A stretch of DNA of 14,916 nt from Nitrososphaerales archaeon TH5893 (GTDB lineage: Archaea > Thermoproteota > Nitrososphaeria > Nitrososphaerales > Nitrososphaeraceae): the NCBI GenBank assembly GCA_014523685.1, contig JAATVT010000077.1, positions 1-14,916 of the forward strand. Direction: 5' to 3'. A program made the translations under genes and the position numbers. The notes under the pieces were generated by a model that did no database searches, was not told the origin of the DNA, and saw only the letters and a list, made by a program, of their open reading frames with translations. Shown in pieces: positions 6,465 to 13,589 of the stretch. Position 1 is the stretch's first letter; the number at the start of each line of letters is the position of its first letter.

Positions 6465-7937
6465 ATGAGTGAATTGTTGACCAAAAGCGGTAGCCATCGT
6501 ATAAGGAAAATTAGCGACTTTGTATTTCAAATCGAAAAAAATGAATCCAAGGGGATGAACGTTCCTGTTACTATCTATGCAAATGATAATCTTATCTCAA
6601 AGATGATAACAGATAGAACTATTGATCAGGCAGCGAATGTTGCGACCCTACCTGGCGTGGTTAAACATGTTGTAGTTCTTCCCGACGGTCATGAAGGATA
6701 TGGTTTCCCAGTCGGAGGAGTTGCGGCTACTGATTTCAGGGATGGTGTTGTTAGCCCAGGCGGAGTGGGTTATGATATTAATTGTGGTGTAAGATTGATC
6801 AGAACAGATTTGCGGGAACCTGAACTGAGACCCAAATTAAAGGGTCTAGTAAATGAACTATTCAAATCTGTTCCCACTGGGGTAGGAAGTGAAGGAGCTT
6901 TTAAACTGACTAGGTCGGAGCTAGACGAATTGTTGGTGGAGGGTACAAACTGGGCAATCGAACACGGATATGGTCGGGAGCAAGATATCGAGGTTTGTGA
7001 AGAAGAAGGCAAGATGGAGGGGGCCGACCCAACTAGGGTTTCGGATATTGCGCGAAAAAGAGGTGCTATCCAGTTGGGCAGTTTAGGCTCAGGCAATCAC
7101 TTTCTTGAAGTTCAGAGGGTGGACAGAATATATGACAAAAAGGCAGCAGAATCTATGGGCCTCCATAACGAGGGGCAAGTGACAATAATGATTCACTGTG
7201 GCTCACGCGGTTTTGGACATCAGGTTTGCAGCGACTATTTGCGCATTTCAGAACTAGCTTTGAAAAGATATGGTTTCAAGCTTGCAGACCGAGAGCTCGC
7301 ATGCGTACCAAATGATTCGCCAGAGGGTGAAGACTATTGTAAGGCTATGTCTTGTGCTTTGAATTTTGCTTGGTGCAATAGGCAGATGATAACGCATTGG
7401 ACTAGAAAGGCATTTGAAAGGATATTCGGAATGAACGAACATACACTAAATATGCAACTAGTTTATGATGTCTCTCACAATATTGCCAAAGTCGAACGTC
7501 ACAGGATTGACGGCGAAGGGATGCGTGATTTGGTAATACACAGGAAGGGTGCCACTCGGTCCTTTCTAGAAGAACAACAATTGCCGGCCAAGTATAATGG
7601 TATTGGGCAGCCAGTCATCATCCCAGGATCTATGGGGACCGCCAGTTGGGTACTCCTAGGTAACAAGAAGTCATCCGACCTGAGCTTTGGATCCACAGCT
7701 CATGGCGCCGGAAGGACTATGTCGAGATCGGCTGCAAAACGAGCTCATTCTGTGGACGAGGTGAGAAGTTCATTGGAGAAGAAGGGAATCTATATAAAAT
7801 CCTTAACTAAAAATGGCCTAGTAGAAGAAGCGCCTGATGCATATAAGGATGTGGACGCCGTTGTGGACGTATCTCATTCTTTAGGAATAGCAACGAAGGT
7901 CGCAAGACTGGTTCCATTGGGAGTGATCAAAGGTTAG
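6465..7937 (+). CDS. rtcB: RNA-splicing ligase RtcB (tRNA ligase)
   Basis: RtcB joins a 2',3'-cyclic phosphate (or 3'-phosphate) end to a 5'-OH end using GTP and Mn2+. In archaea it seals tRNA exons after intron excision. At 490 aa it has the archaeal length. The active site is complete: LPDGHEGYGFPVGGVAATD (72-90), Asp104 and Cys107 in GYDINCGVR, His212 in GSGNHFLEV, His244 in IHCGSRG, His338 in DVSHNIAK, and the guanylated His413 in TAHGAGR. These align with the Pyrococcus set Asp95, Cys98, His203, His234, His329 and His404 at a near-constant offset of 9-10. No intein is seen. The TAG stop shares one base with the GTG start of the downstream PDCD5-like gene. No archease partner is in view. 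Confidence 0.97.
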   Translation: MSELLTKSGSHRIRKISDFVFQIEKNESKGMNVPVTIYANDNLISKMITDRTIDQAANVATLPGVVKHVVVLPDGHEGYGFPVGGVAATDFRDGVVSPGGVGYDINCGVRLIRTDLREPELRPKLKGLVNELFKSVPTGVGSEGAFKLTRSELDELLVEGTNWAIEHGYGREQDIEVCEEEGKMEGADPTRVSDIARKRGAIQLGSLGSGNHFLEVQRVDRIYDKKAAESMGLHNEGQVTIMIHCGSRGFGHQVCSDYLRISELALKRYGFKLADRELACVPNDSPEGEDYCKAMSCALNFAWCNRQMITHWTRKAFERIFGMNEHTLNMQLVYDVSHNIAKVERHRIDGEGMRDLVIHRKGATRSFLEEQQLPAKYNGIGQPVIIPGSMGTASWVLLGNKKSSDLSFGSTAHGAGRTMSRSAAKRAHSVDEVRSSLEKKGIYIKSLTKNGLVEEAPDAYKDVDAVVDVSHSLGIATKVARLVPLGVIKG

Positions 7938-8377
7938 TGCCTTCGAAAGAACATGATCAAAAGGACGACCCTGATATTGCATTAATCAAGGCCCGAAAAA
8001 TGAAAGAACTTTGGAAAAAAGCAGCCTTGGAAAAGTCAAAGGCCATACAAAAAGAAGACGAGCAGAAGCGTCGAACTAGAACTGATGAACAAATTGTATC
8101 TGACTTTCTTTATGACAGAGGAGAAGAAGCGCTGAAGCTTGCAGAATCTCAGTTTCCAGCTCAGACACGCGCGATTGTTAAGAGGTTAGCGGACTTGATC
8201 AAGTCAGGTGAAATTCAACAAAGAATATCTGGGGGAGAGTTGCTCATGCTTTTCCGATCAATCGGGATAAGCGTAAGGGTAGATACAACTATAAAAATAG
8301 AAGATCATGGCAAATTGGTTTCCTTCTCAGACAAGCTTAAGAAGGTAAATGAAGAAGATCCAAACAAGGAAAAATAA
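7937..8377 (+). CDS. PDCD5-like DNA-binding protein, 146 aa
   Basis: The protein resembles the archaeal/eukaryotic PDCD5 (dsDNA-binding) family: a basic, charged N-terminal helix (about 14-50: KARKMKELWKKAALEKSK..., rich in K/E), then a compact helical core with the order L....F...R.IV.RL.DLIKSGEI.QRISG.ELL.LFRSIGI (about 68-112), and a terminal TTIKIED strand with a charged tail. That order matches the VKPE..VE..L..LA..G.L..KI....L..IL block of PDCD5, followed by the T.v.f strand. The segment is longer than in most archaeal copies (about 110-120 aa). GTG at 7937 overlaps the rtcB TAG by one base, so translation is coupled. The biochemical role is unsettled in the family; a nucleic-acid-binding function next to an RNA ligase is suggestive. 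The family call rests on recalled motifs. Confidence 0.7.
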   Translation: MPSKEHDQKDDPDIALIKARKMKELWKKAALEKSKAIQKEDEQKRRTRTDEQIVSDFLYDRGEEALKLAESQFPAQTRAIVKRLADLIKSGEIQQRISGGELLMLFRSIGISVRVDTTIKIEDHGKLVSFSDKLKKVNEEDPNKEK

Positions 8378-8565
8378 CCTCACAAATCCAGGTTTAATCA
8401 GTTATATGACCTCATAAACTAAATGAGAATAACATGCCATAAGTTACATTAATGTACCATAATTTAGCCACAATAATCTAACCAAAACAATCTTAAATCG
8501 TATAAGCATGGCAACCGGAATATGGAAGGGTATTGTTCACATGACCCAAAAAGAATTTGAAATAC

Positions 8566-8600
8566 AATCAAGTCAGAACAATAAGCATTGTTGCTTGATT
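8566..8600. repeat. Two-tier stem-loop (13 bp)
   Basis: AATCAAG (8566-8572) pairs with CTTGATT (8594-8600), and inside it AACAAT (8577-8582) pairs with ATTGTT (8587-8592) around an AAGC tetraloop. An asymmetric internal loop (TCAG against G) separates the two stems. No T-run follows, so it is not a simple terminator. It could be part of a small RNA or a processing site. Confidence 0.55.
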
Positions 8601-8767
8601 CTCATAGTCAGGACATAATATCGGAAAACGCACAGTGACAAGAATTATTACCTTTATTACTGACTGATTCTCAAAATAATTTCTCAATTTCAGGCATAAC
8701 GTTCATAGTTATTACGTTGACAACGAGAGATTAAATAGTGGACTGAATCATATATTAATGATGATAC

Positions 8768-8778
8768 GGCGATTCGCC
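8768..8778. promoter_or_regulatory. Operator-like inverted repeat upstream of the response regulator
   Basis: GGCGA-T-TCGCC is a perfect 5-bp inverted repeat lying 40 bases before the TTG start of the receiver protein. It could be a repressor or autoregulatory site or a small leader hairpin. It could also be chance. Confidence 0.25.
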
Positions 8779-8818
8779 TGCACGAGGAGTAGACTAACCA
8801 GGAAGTGATGGTTAACCT

Positions 8819-9226
8819 TTGCCTAACAAGAATCGCAACATCAGGCAATATGAACCGAAGGTCCTAGTACTAGACGACGATTTTGACCTTGCTACTTTAG
8901 TTAAGCAAATTCTGCAAAAAGATGTTTTTAAGAATGTTTTTGCATTTACAGATCCATTGTTGGCATTAGAACACTTTAGAATAAATCACAAAGACTATTC
9001 CATTATAATATCTGATATTAGGATGCCTACTATGAATGGGTTTGAATTTGTGAGAGAAGCTAGGAAAATAAATCCAAAAGTCAAGATCTTGCTTATGACA
9101 GCATTCGAGATAGATGATAAAGAGTTTGCAAGGGTTCTTCCTAAGCCAAAAATAGATGGGTTGATACGTAAGCCCGCATCGTCCAAACAAATATTGAATA
9201 CAGTTTCTAGTATAATAGGGAATTAG
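8819..9226 (+). CDS. Receiver-only response regulator (CheY-like), 135 aa
   Basis: A single REC domain fills the protein, with no output domain. Asp19-Asp20-Asp21 form the acidic Mg2+ pocket, Asp66 in SDIRMP is the phospho-acceptor, Thr94 in MTAF and Lys118 in RKP complete the switch. Such proteins relay phosphate from a histidine kinase to a partner; neither a kinase nor chemotaxis genes are in the window. An in-frame TAA at 8813-8815 forces a TTG start at 8819. AGTGAT, complementary to the 16S 3' end, ends about 9 bases before it and acts as a plausible ribosome-binding site. A 5-bp hairpin (GTAGC-CGC-GCTAC, 9279-9291) lies downstream. The ABM pseudogene follows 78 bases later on the same strand. 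Confidence 0.9.
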   Translation: MPNKNRNIRQYEPKVLVLDDDFDLATLVKQILQKDVFKNVFAFTDPLLALEHFRINHKDYSIIISDIRMPTMNGFEFVREARKINPKVKILLMTAFEIDDKEFARVLPKPKIDGLIRKPASSKQILNTVSSIIGN

Positions 9227-9278
9227 CGAAGTCTCAGTCCTAACTTTATCGATTCGCATTTTGGAGTTTTTAAACCCA

Positions 9279-9291
9279 GTAGCCGCGCTAC
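9279..9291. terminator. Short hairpin between response regulator and ABM pseudogene
   Basis: GTAGC-CGC-GCTAC makes a 5-bp stem with a triloop. There is no T-run after it, so a terminator role is only possible. Confidence 0.25.
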
Positions 9292-9304
9292 CAATCTAAT
9301 CGAG

Positions 9305-9691
9305 ATGGGGGAGAGCATTAGAAACGATCAGACACAGTTTAGAGCAGAATTCACTATAGAAGAAGGAAAAATTAGAAGAATTCGAGAAACTTGTACAGGA
9401 TATAAGTAGAGTAGTGGAAGCCAACGAACCAGATACAATAAATTGCATGTATTATCTTGAAAAAGATGAGTCAAAGTGTATTGTAAATGAACAAACATAA
9501 ATTCATAGGCTATACTTGCACACATGTCGCCGTTCCATCGCAAACAATACTTCCAAAGACTTTCAATAGTCTCTAGAATAAGTAGATTTGATTTCTACGG
9601 GAACCCCAGTGAGAAATTACAAAAAGAAATAACAAGTTTAAGTCTGCAGACTCGACATACTTACAATCTAATTGCTGGGTTCAGCAGTTGA
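9305..9691 (+). pseudogene. Decayed quinol-monooxygenase/ABM-domain (YgiN-like) gene
   Basis: Three consecutive frame pieces rebuild one ABM-type protein of about 128 residues. Piece one (ATG 9305 to 9373) reads MGESIRNDQTQFRAEFTIEEG then KI. One extra A at 9374 shifts the frame to piece two (9375-9494), EEFEKLVQDISRVVEANEPD followed by TINCMYYLEKDESKCIVNEQ, which has the family's 'v.aNEPdt..y..y...d...v.E' pattern. A one-base loss near 9495 returns to the first frame, where TAG at 9506-9508 stands at the usual Glu of 'DSEAILAH'. The remainder reads AILAHM...RFDFYGNPSEKL...YNLIAGFSS and ends at TGA 9689-9691. Intact relatives are small dimeric cofactor-free oxygenases or similar. Three lesions make this a pseudogene unless sequencing errors are responsible. 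Confidence 0.75.
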
Positions 9692-9870
9692 CCCTCGTTC
9701 TCCTTCGGTTTTCTGAATACTACTTCTTCATGACTCCATTCAAGAGCTGCTGATACTGTTTCTCTAAGATATTCTGAAATGATTTCCTCTAAAAATTCAG
9801 GTACAATTTCAAGGACATATGATCGAGCTGAGAAGTAACAATGAGTGCTTTGCAGCAATTCAGATACCAT
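9661..9870 (-). CDS. Hypothetical protein, 69 aa, downstream of rps11
   Basis: The protein is unrecognised. Its composition is protein-like: acidic, with an amphipathic stretch VLEIVPEFLEEIISEYL and then RETVSAALEWSHEEVVF, suggesting two or three helices, and a basic/polar tail. It has no signal peptide and a single Cys. The ATG at 9870 lies 50 bases past the rps11 stop on the same strand, so it could be co-transcribed, or be read from a weak TATA-like element (GCATAAGG, about 9888-9895). Its 3' end overlaps the last 31 bases of the convergent ABM pseudogene. A real gene is somewhat more likely than a chance frame, but no homologue is recalled. Confidence 0.5.
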   Translation of the reverse strand: MVSELLQSTHCYFSARSYVLEIVPEFLEEIISEYLRETVSAALEWSHEEVVFRKPKENEGQLLNPAIRL

Positions 9871-9920
9871 CCACTACAATCAAGAAACCTTATGCAAGAC
9901 AATATAGCGATATCTAACGA

Positions 9921-10328
9921 CTAGACTCTTCTTCCTCTCCTACCTCCAGGTTTCCTGGTGGTATCATGAGGAACAGGCGTAACATCGTCAATTCTCCCGA
10001 TTCTGAATCCAGCTCTAGCTAGTGCCCTTATTGCGGCTTGCGCTCCTGGGCCTGGAATTCTTGGTCCCACTCCACCAACAGCCCGCACTCGAATATGTAG
10101 TGCAGTAATACCCTTTGATTTTGCGACATCTGCAGCTGCGACCGCAGATTTCATAGCTGCATAGGGAGATGATTCGTACCTGTCCGCTGTTACATGTCTT
10201 CCGCCAGAGCTGAATGAGACTGTTTCAGCTCCACTGATATCAGTAATGTGAACAAGAGTGTTATTATAACTGCTAAAAATATGGGCGACTCCCCACTTGT
10301 GCTGCGTGACATCCTCAATGCTTGACAT
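9921..10328 (-). CDS. rps11: 30S ribosomal protein S11 (uS11)
   Basis: uS11 sits on the platform of the small subunit near the mRNA exit region and contacts 16S rRNA helices. The 135 residues show the full family pattern: [95 protein letters not shown], and the basic C-terminal end [11 protein letters not shown]. The ATG at 10328 gives the standard archaeal N-terminus. It is not within a classical rps13-rps4-rps11-rpoD cluster; instead it follows thiL by about 50 bases on the same strand, with an AT-rich TATA-like stretch (TTAATATG, near 10360-10367) suggesting its own promoter. Confidence 0.97.
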   Translation of the reverse strand: MSSIEDVTQHKWGVAHIFSSYNNTLVHITDISGAETVSFSSGGRHVTADRYESSPYAAMKSAVAAADVAKSKGITALHIRVRAVGGVGPRIPGPGAQAAIRALARAGFRIGRIDDVTPVPHDTTRKPGGRRGRRV

Positions 10329-10380
10329 TCACGAATTATAATTGGTTTGTTAAGGACTACATATTAACTTTGATACTTGT

Positions 10381-11445
10381 TTACTGCCATTTCCCATGTT
10401 TGTCGATTAGATGAAGATAACCTCTATTATCAAGGAGTTCGAAGCCATTCTTCTTATCTTTGGATCGCTGAACGAAAACCTTACCATTACCTTTTGTCAC
10501 CTTGCCTACCACAATCATTTTTAACTTGAGCTTTTTCACCAACGATTCCACCCTTTTCATATTTCGCGATGGAACTGTTGCCACTATATGAAACTCTTCC
10601 CCTCCATAGAAAACAAACTCATCAGAATCCACGAAATTATTATTTTTCGCAAAAAATTCTACTGCTTTCACAGTTGGTATCTTGGTTATGAAAAAATTAA
10701 CCTTGCTTTGTGCTGCTAACTCGTAAAGCGATGTAGCGAGGCCATCGCTAGAATCTATTGAAGAAGAAAAATACCTTGCCAGAGATATCCCAAACTTTTG
10801 TTGAGGATTAGGTCTAAAGACTGAAGTAATCGCTCTGTGCTTGAAATTTCTCCCAGCTTTTGCACCCTCAATAAGAATCTTCAAACCTGCTGCCGAGTAT
10901 CCAAATTCTCCTGAAACAACAATCAAGTCGCCTGGCCCTGCTCCGTTTCTAGATGGAATACTGCCTTTATCGGAAAACCCTATCATACTACAATCTATTA
11001 TCAATTCATTAGATTCATTTGTGTCTCCTCCAACGAAGTTTATCCCAAATTCTCTTGAGGATATCTCGAATCCCCTCAGCAATTCTAAAATTTCACCTTT
11101 TGAATATCTCTCAGGGATCCCTAACGAAAGTAATGAGGTATAGATTGGTTTAATGCCCTTTGCTGAGAAATCGCTCACACATGACACAATACTCTTCCTT
11201 GCTATCTGCCAAGGTTTCATACCGGAAGGAACATCAGTACTTTCTACAAGCATGTCACATTTGAAAACGAGTTTGACCCCCTTCTTCAGTCTCCTCTCTA
11301 GGGACATAATTGATACATCATCGGTCCCTATTCGCGTTGCTGTGCAATATTGCCTAAGTATGTAATTAGTGGTCTGGGTCAGATTAGGATTCCTGAATTT
11401 AGAAACAAAGAGGTCTATGATTTCCTTTTCACTTAAGCGTTTCAT
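10381..11445 (-). CDS. thiL: Thiamine-monophosphate kinase ThiL
   Basis: ThiL phosphorylates thiamine monophosphate to the active cofactor thiamine diphosphate (cytosolic, PurM/AIR-synthase fold). Numbering is from the ATG at 11445 (354 aa). Visible motifs are a TDD metal site (41-43; most relatives have GDD), FKCDMLVEST (62-71), VSDFSAKGIKP, FVGGDT (137-142), the GAGPGDLIVVSGEFGYSAAGL nucleotide region, SIDSSDGLA (229-237) and FYGGEEFHIVA (279-289). Another frame start, TTG at 11466, would add seven residues. The ATG fits the family start (M..LSE.EII) and has a preceding AGGTCAG. The gene overlaps the end of the glmM-like gene by 17 bases, implying coupled expression. Residues such as ATRIGTDDVSI are slightly divergent, but the whole domain order is kept. 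Confidence 0.9.
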   Translation of the reverse strand: MKRLSEKEIIDLFVSKFRNPNLTQTTNYILRQYCTATRIGTDDVSIMSLERRLKKGVKLVFKCDMLVESTDVPSGMKPWQIARKSIVSCVSDFSAKGIKPIYTSLLSLGIPERYSKGEILELLRGFEISSREFGINFVGGDTNESNELIIDCSMIGFSDKGSIPSRNGAGPGDLIVVSGEFGYSAAGLKILIEGAKAGRNFKHRAITSVFRPNPQQKFGISLARYFSSSIDSSDGLATSLYELAAQSKVNFFITKIPTVKAVEFFAKNNNFVDSDEFVFYGGEEFHIVATVPSRNMKRVESLVKKLKLKMIVVGKVTKGNGKVFVQRSKDKKNGFELLDNRGYLHLIDKHGKWQ

Positions 11446-12769
11446 ATACCGATCTGACCTGGGCAATTACTTTATCATAAAGTGTCTGTACCATGGGTCC
11501 TCTTGATTCGACCGAAATTCTAACGGCATGTTCTGTGTTTGAACCTCTCACGAGAATCCACGAATCATCATCTATTATTGCTTTAATACCATCTATGGTC
11601 AGAATCTTAGATGATTCTCTCTCCAGGATATTAGATATTTTTTCTATAAGCTTGTCATGCAAAAAAGATGGTAAGGAAATTTTAGTTCTTATTTGTGAGT
11701 ACTGACCTGAAAATTTCATACATTCATCTATCGTCATCGCATCGAGTGATGCAATTATTGCACTTGCAAGGAATCCGTCCCTACACAGATTAAATTTTGG
11801 CATGATGAATCCGGCGCTGCTTCCTTCCCCCCCTGCATCTGCATCCACCTTTAACATCGTGCTAACTACGTTGGATTCGCCGACTTTTGAAGAATCAAAC
11901 TTGACTGAAGCAGGGCCATAGAGCTTGGCGAATTTCTCTATCGAGACGCTTGTATCTATGCTCGTGACAAACTTTTTCATTCCAAGGTTGAGCGCGCTAG
12001 CCACGCAGAGCAACAGAGTCGTATCAGGAGATAATTTCTTACCGTATTTGTCCACGACGACAAGTCTGTCTCCGTCTTGGTCTAACGCAAATCCAAAGTC
12101 AAGTTCATTATTGACGACTAGTCCTGCCAAGTCCTTCAAATCATCAACCGTGGGATCTGTGCCCCTTGAAGACATCCCATAGATGTCGTTTATGCTCTGA
12201 AATTTATGACCGAGTTTCTTGAATAGTCTATTGATATATCCACAAGCTGCTCCTCCTCCTGGGTCGAGGCCTGCCCTAACGGATTGAGTCGAGCTTTTTG
12301 ATGTTCTTGCTACGTTCGCGACTTCATCTACATAATTTGAGACAATCTGAAAAGATTCCCCATAACCATAATTTTGCTTTCTCGAAGCTGGAACCATGTT
12401 ACGTATTATGGTTTGTAGTTCATCCTCAAAAATTCCTCTCCCTTCTAAAATGAACTTGAGCCCATTCCAATCAAGGGGATTGTGGGATGCTGTTACTACA
12501 CAACCAGCTTGATATTTTCGCGATTCGCGAAATATCATAGGTGTTGGTGAAATATTTAGGTCATAGACTTCAACTCCCTCCTGCATAAGAGTTGCTGTTA
12601 CAATCTTGGCAATAGCCATGCTCGACGGCCTTGTGTCTCTTCCAATTACGCATTTTTCAGTAGAGTCTACCAAGGATTGCGCAAACGATCTGCTAAATTT
12701 AACGATCTCAGGCAGGCTCAGATCATCATCACCGTAAATGCCTCTGATGCCAGAGATTGATATCTTCAC
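11429..12769 (-). CDS. glmM: Phosphoglucosamine mutase / phosphohexomutase (GlmM-like)
   Basis: This alpha-D-phosphohexomutase interconverts hexose 6- and 1-phosphates. In archaea the likeliest substrate is glucosamine 6-phosphate, for UDP-GlcNAc and cell-surface glycans. At 446 aa it is the family length. All four active-site loops are visible: TASHNP with phospho-Ser95 (93-98), metal-binding DQDGDRL (230-236, Asp230, Asp232, Asp234), the sugar-binding loop GEGSSAGF (314-321; GEgSGH/GEgNGG in relatives), and the phosphate loop RGSNTEHAVR (408-417). The start is a GTG at 12769 giving MKISISGIRGIYGDD, the family N-terminus. It heads a minus-strand series glmM-thiL-rps11. Phosphomannomutase activity is the main alternative, since GEGSSAG does not settle the sugar. 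Confidence 0.9.
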   Translation of the reverse strand: MKISISGIRGIYGDDDLSLPEIVKFSRSFAQSLVDSTEKCVIGRDTRPSSMAIAKIVTATLMQEGVEVYDLNISPTPMIFRESRKYQAGCVVTASHNPLDWNGLKFILEGRGIFEDELQTIIRNMVPASRKQNYGYGESFQIVSNYVDEVANVARTSKSSTQSVRAGLDPGGGAACGYINRLFKKLGHKFQSINDIYGMSSRGTDPTVDDLKDLAGLVVNNELDFGFALDQDGDRLVVVDKYGKKLSPDTTLLLCVASALNLGMKKFVTSIDTSVSIEKFAKLYGPASVKFDSSKVGESNVVSTMLKVDADAGGEGSSAGFIMPKFNLCRDGFLASAIIASLDAMTIDECMKFSGQYSQIRTKISLPSFLHDKLIEKISNILERESSKILTIDGIKAIIDDDSWILVRGSNTEHAVRISVESRGPMVQTLYDKVIAQVRSVYETLK

Positions 12770-12893
12770 AGACGAAGTAACAAATATGGAAGTATTAATT
12801 CTGTACTATTTTTTTAGGATTTTCTAGCATGTGCCGGGTTACCGATTCCATTCCTATTTGGTTCATGAAAGGTTAAATAAAGTTCTTTAAAAT

Positions 12894-12901
12894 TTTATAT
12901 A
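12894..12901 (+). promoter_or_regulatory. TATA box of tRNA-Thr
   Basis: TTTATATA is centred about 24-25 bases before the first tRNA base at 12922, the archaeal BoxA position. Confidence 0.6.
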
Positions 12902-12921
12902 TTGCGAAGTTAGGAGGTCTT

Positions 12922-12995
12922 GCCCTAGTAGCTCAGTCTGGCAGAGCGAAGGTTTCGTAAACCTTAGGTCACGCGTCCAAATCGCGTCTAGGGCT
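12922..12995 (+). tRNA. tRNA-Thr (anticodon CGT)
   Basis: A full 74-base cloverleaf folds. The acceptor GCCCTAG/CTAGGGC is perfect, the D arm is GCTC/GAGC with the usual AG..GG loop, the anticodon stem is AAGGT/ACCTT around TTCGTAA (anticodon CGT at 12956-12958, reading ACG), and the T arm ACGCG/CGCGT encloses TCCAAAT. Discriminator base U73 is the archaeal threonine identity. CCA is not encoded. No intron is present at the usual position. The T run just after (13001-13004) may help termination. Confidence 0.96.
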
Positions 12996-13185
12996 CCTTG
13001 TTTTATCACTTCCAATAACAAGTGCTTGGCAATTAATTATTGTTGTCCAATATAGTTAAGGATAATATATTTTAATTTAGCTAAATCATTGTAACATTGA
13101 CTGAAAATAGTGTGCTTATATTCCTTAATCCTTTGATTCTTCAATTTCCTGGTTGCATGAATATGAAAATCCCATAAGGTAGCTT

Positions 13186-13193
13186 CTTATAAC
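13186..13193 (+). promoter_or_regulatory. TATA box of the Met-rich secreted peptide gene
   Basis: CTTATAAC lies about 25 bases before the ATG at 13215, predicting a leaderless mRNA. Confidence 0.5.
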
Positions 13194-13214
13194 CTTGATT
13201 TTCTATGACAAGGA

Positions 13215-13409
13215 ATGAACACAAAAACGCTTTTAGTAGCATTCGCAATTGTTGCAGCGGGATTCGGTTTATCTGAAGTTGCCCCAGCTCTAGCCCAGAA
13301 TATGTCTGGCGGAGAAAATATGACCATGACAATGGATGAAAATATAACTTCCATGGGCGACAATATGACTATGCCACTGGAAGATGAGAACTATACCGCT
13401 GGCGGCTAA
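13215..13409 (+). CDS. Small exported Met/Asn/Thr-rich protein with five N-glycosylation sequons, 64 aa
   Basis: The product is unrecognised. Residues 1-28 form a clear signal peptide: basic start MNTK, hydrophobic core LLVAFAIVAAGFGL, and a cleavage site after APALA (before Q28). The mature chain of about 36 residues has Asn-x-Ser/Thr sequons at N29, N35, N43, N50 and N59, Met at 30, 36, 38, 40, 47, 51 and 53, and several Asp/Glu. Spaced Met and acidic residues could bind copper, an important metal in thaumarchaea (inference), and the glycan sites suggest a heavily decorated envelope peptide. The predicted leaderless mRNA ends soon after, with a T7 run 14-20 bases past the stop. A chance ORF is unlikely given the signal peptide and promoter. 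Confidence 0.75.
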   Translation: MNTKTLLVAFAIVAAGFGLSEVAPALAQNMSGGENMTMTMDENITSMGDNMTMPLEDENYTAGG

Positions 13410-13422
13410 TTGCCATTCATAA

Positions 13423-13429
13423 TTTTTTT
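13423..13429 (+). terminator. T7 run after the Met-rich peptide gene
   Basis: Seven T bases follow the TAA (13407-13409) by about 14 bases, the form of an archaeal intrinsic terminator. The stretch after it (13439-13468) has overlapping short inverted repeats (AAAGTAA/TTACTTT and AATTCAA/TTGAATT). Confidence 0.5.
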
Positions 13430-13556
13430 ATCATTATTAAAGTAATTCAATTTATTTTACTTTGAATTGAATAGCCTGTCATTTAATTAGAAAGCAAAAA
13501 AATCTGGATTGAATCTTAGCTATCCTAATCCCTGTACTGTCTACTTTTCACAGAAC

Positions 13557-13589
13557 CACGATAAGAAAGATTGCAGGCTTTTTATCGTG
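13557..13589. repeat. 12-bp hairpin with one bulged G
   Basis: CACGATAA (13557-13564) pairs with TTATCGTG (13582-13589). After a bulged G at 13565, AAAG (13566-13569) pairs with CTTT (13578-13581), closing an 8-base loop ATTGCAGG. It is the best stem-loop in the window's spacers. Whether it is a small RNA, a terminator or a mobile-element remnant is unknown. Confidence 0.6.

Larger units (their letters stand above)
8378..8818. other. 440-base spacer with hairpin, possible promoters and an upstream palindrome
   Basis: There is no protein-coding gene. A TATA-like TCGTATAAG near 8496-8504 could drive a short transcript through the hairpin at 8566-8600. Another TATA-like run (ATATATTAA, about 8749-8757) is suited to the response-regulator gene, and the inverted repeat GGCGA-T-TCGCC (8768-8778) lies in its predicted leader. 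Confidence 0.4.

Noticed and set aside
13439..13468. Overlapping A/T-rich inverted repeats after the Met-rich peptide gene
   Set aside because: Very low complexity; such pairs are expected by chance in AT-rich spacer.
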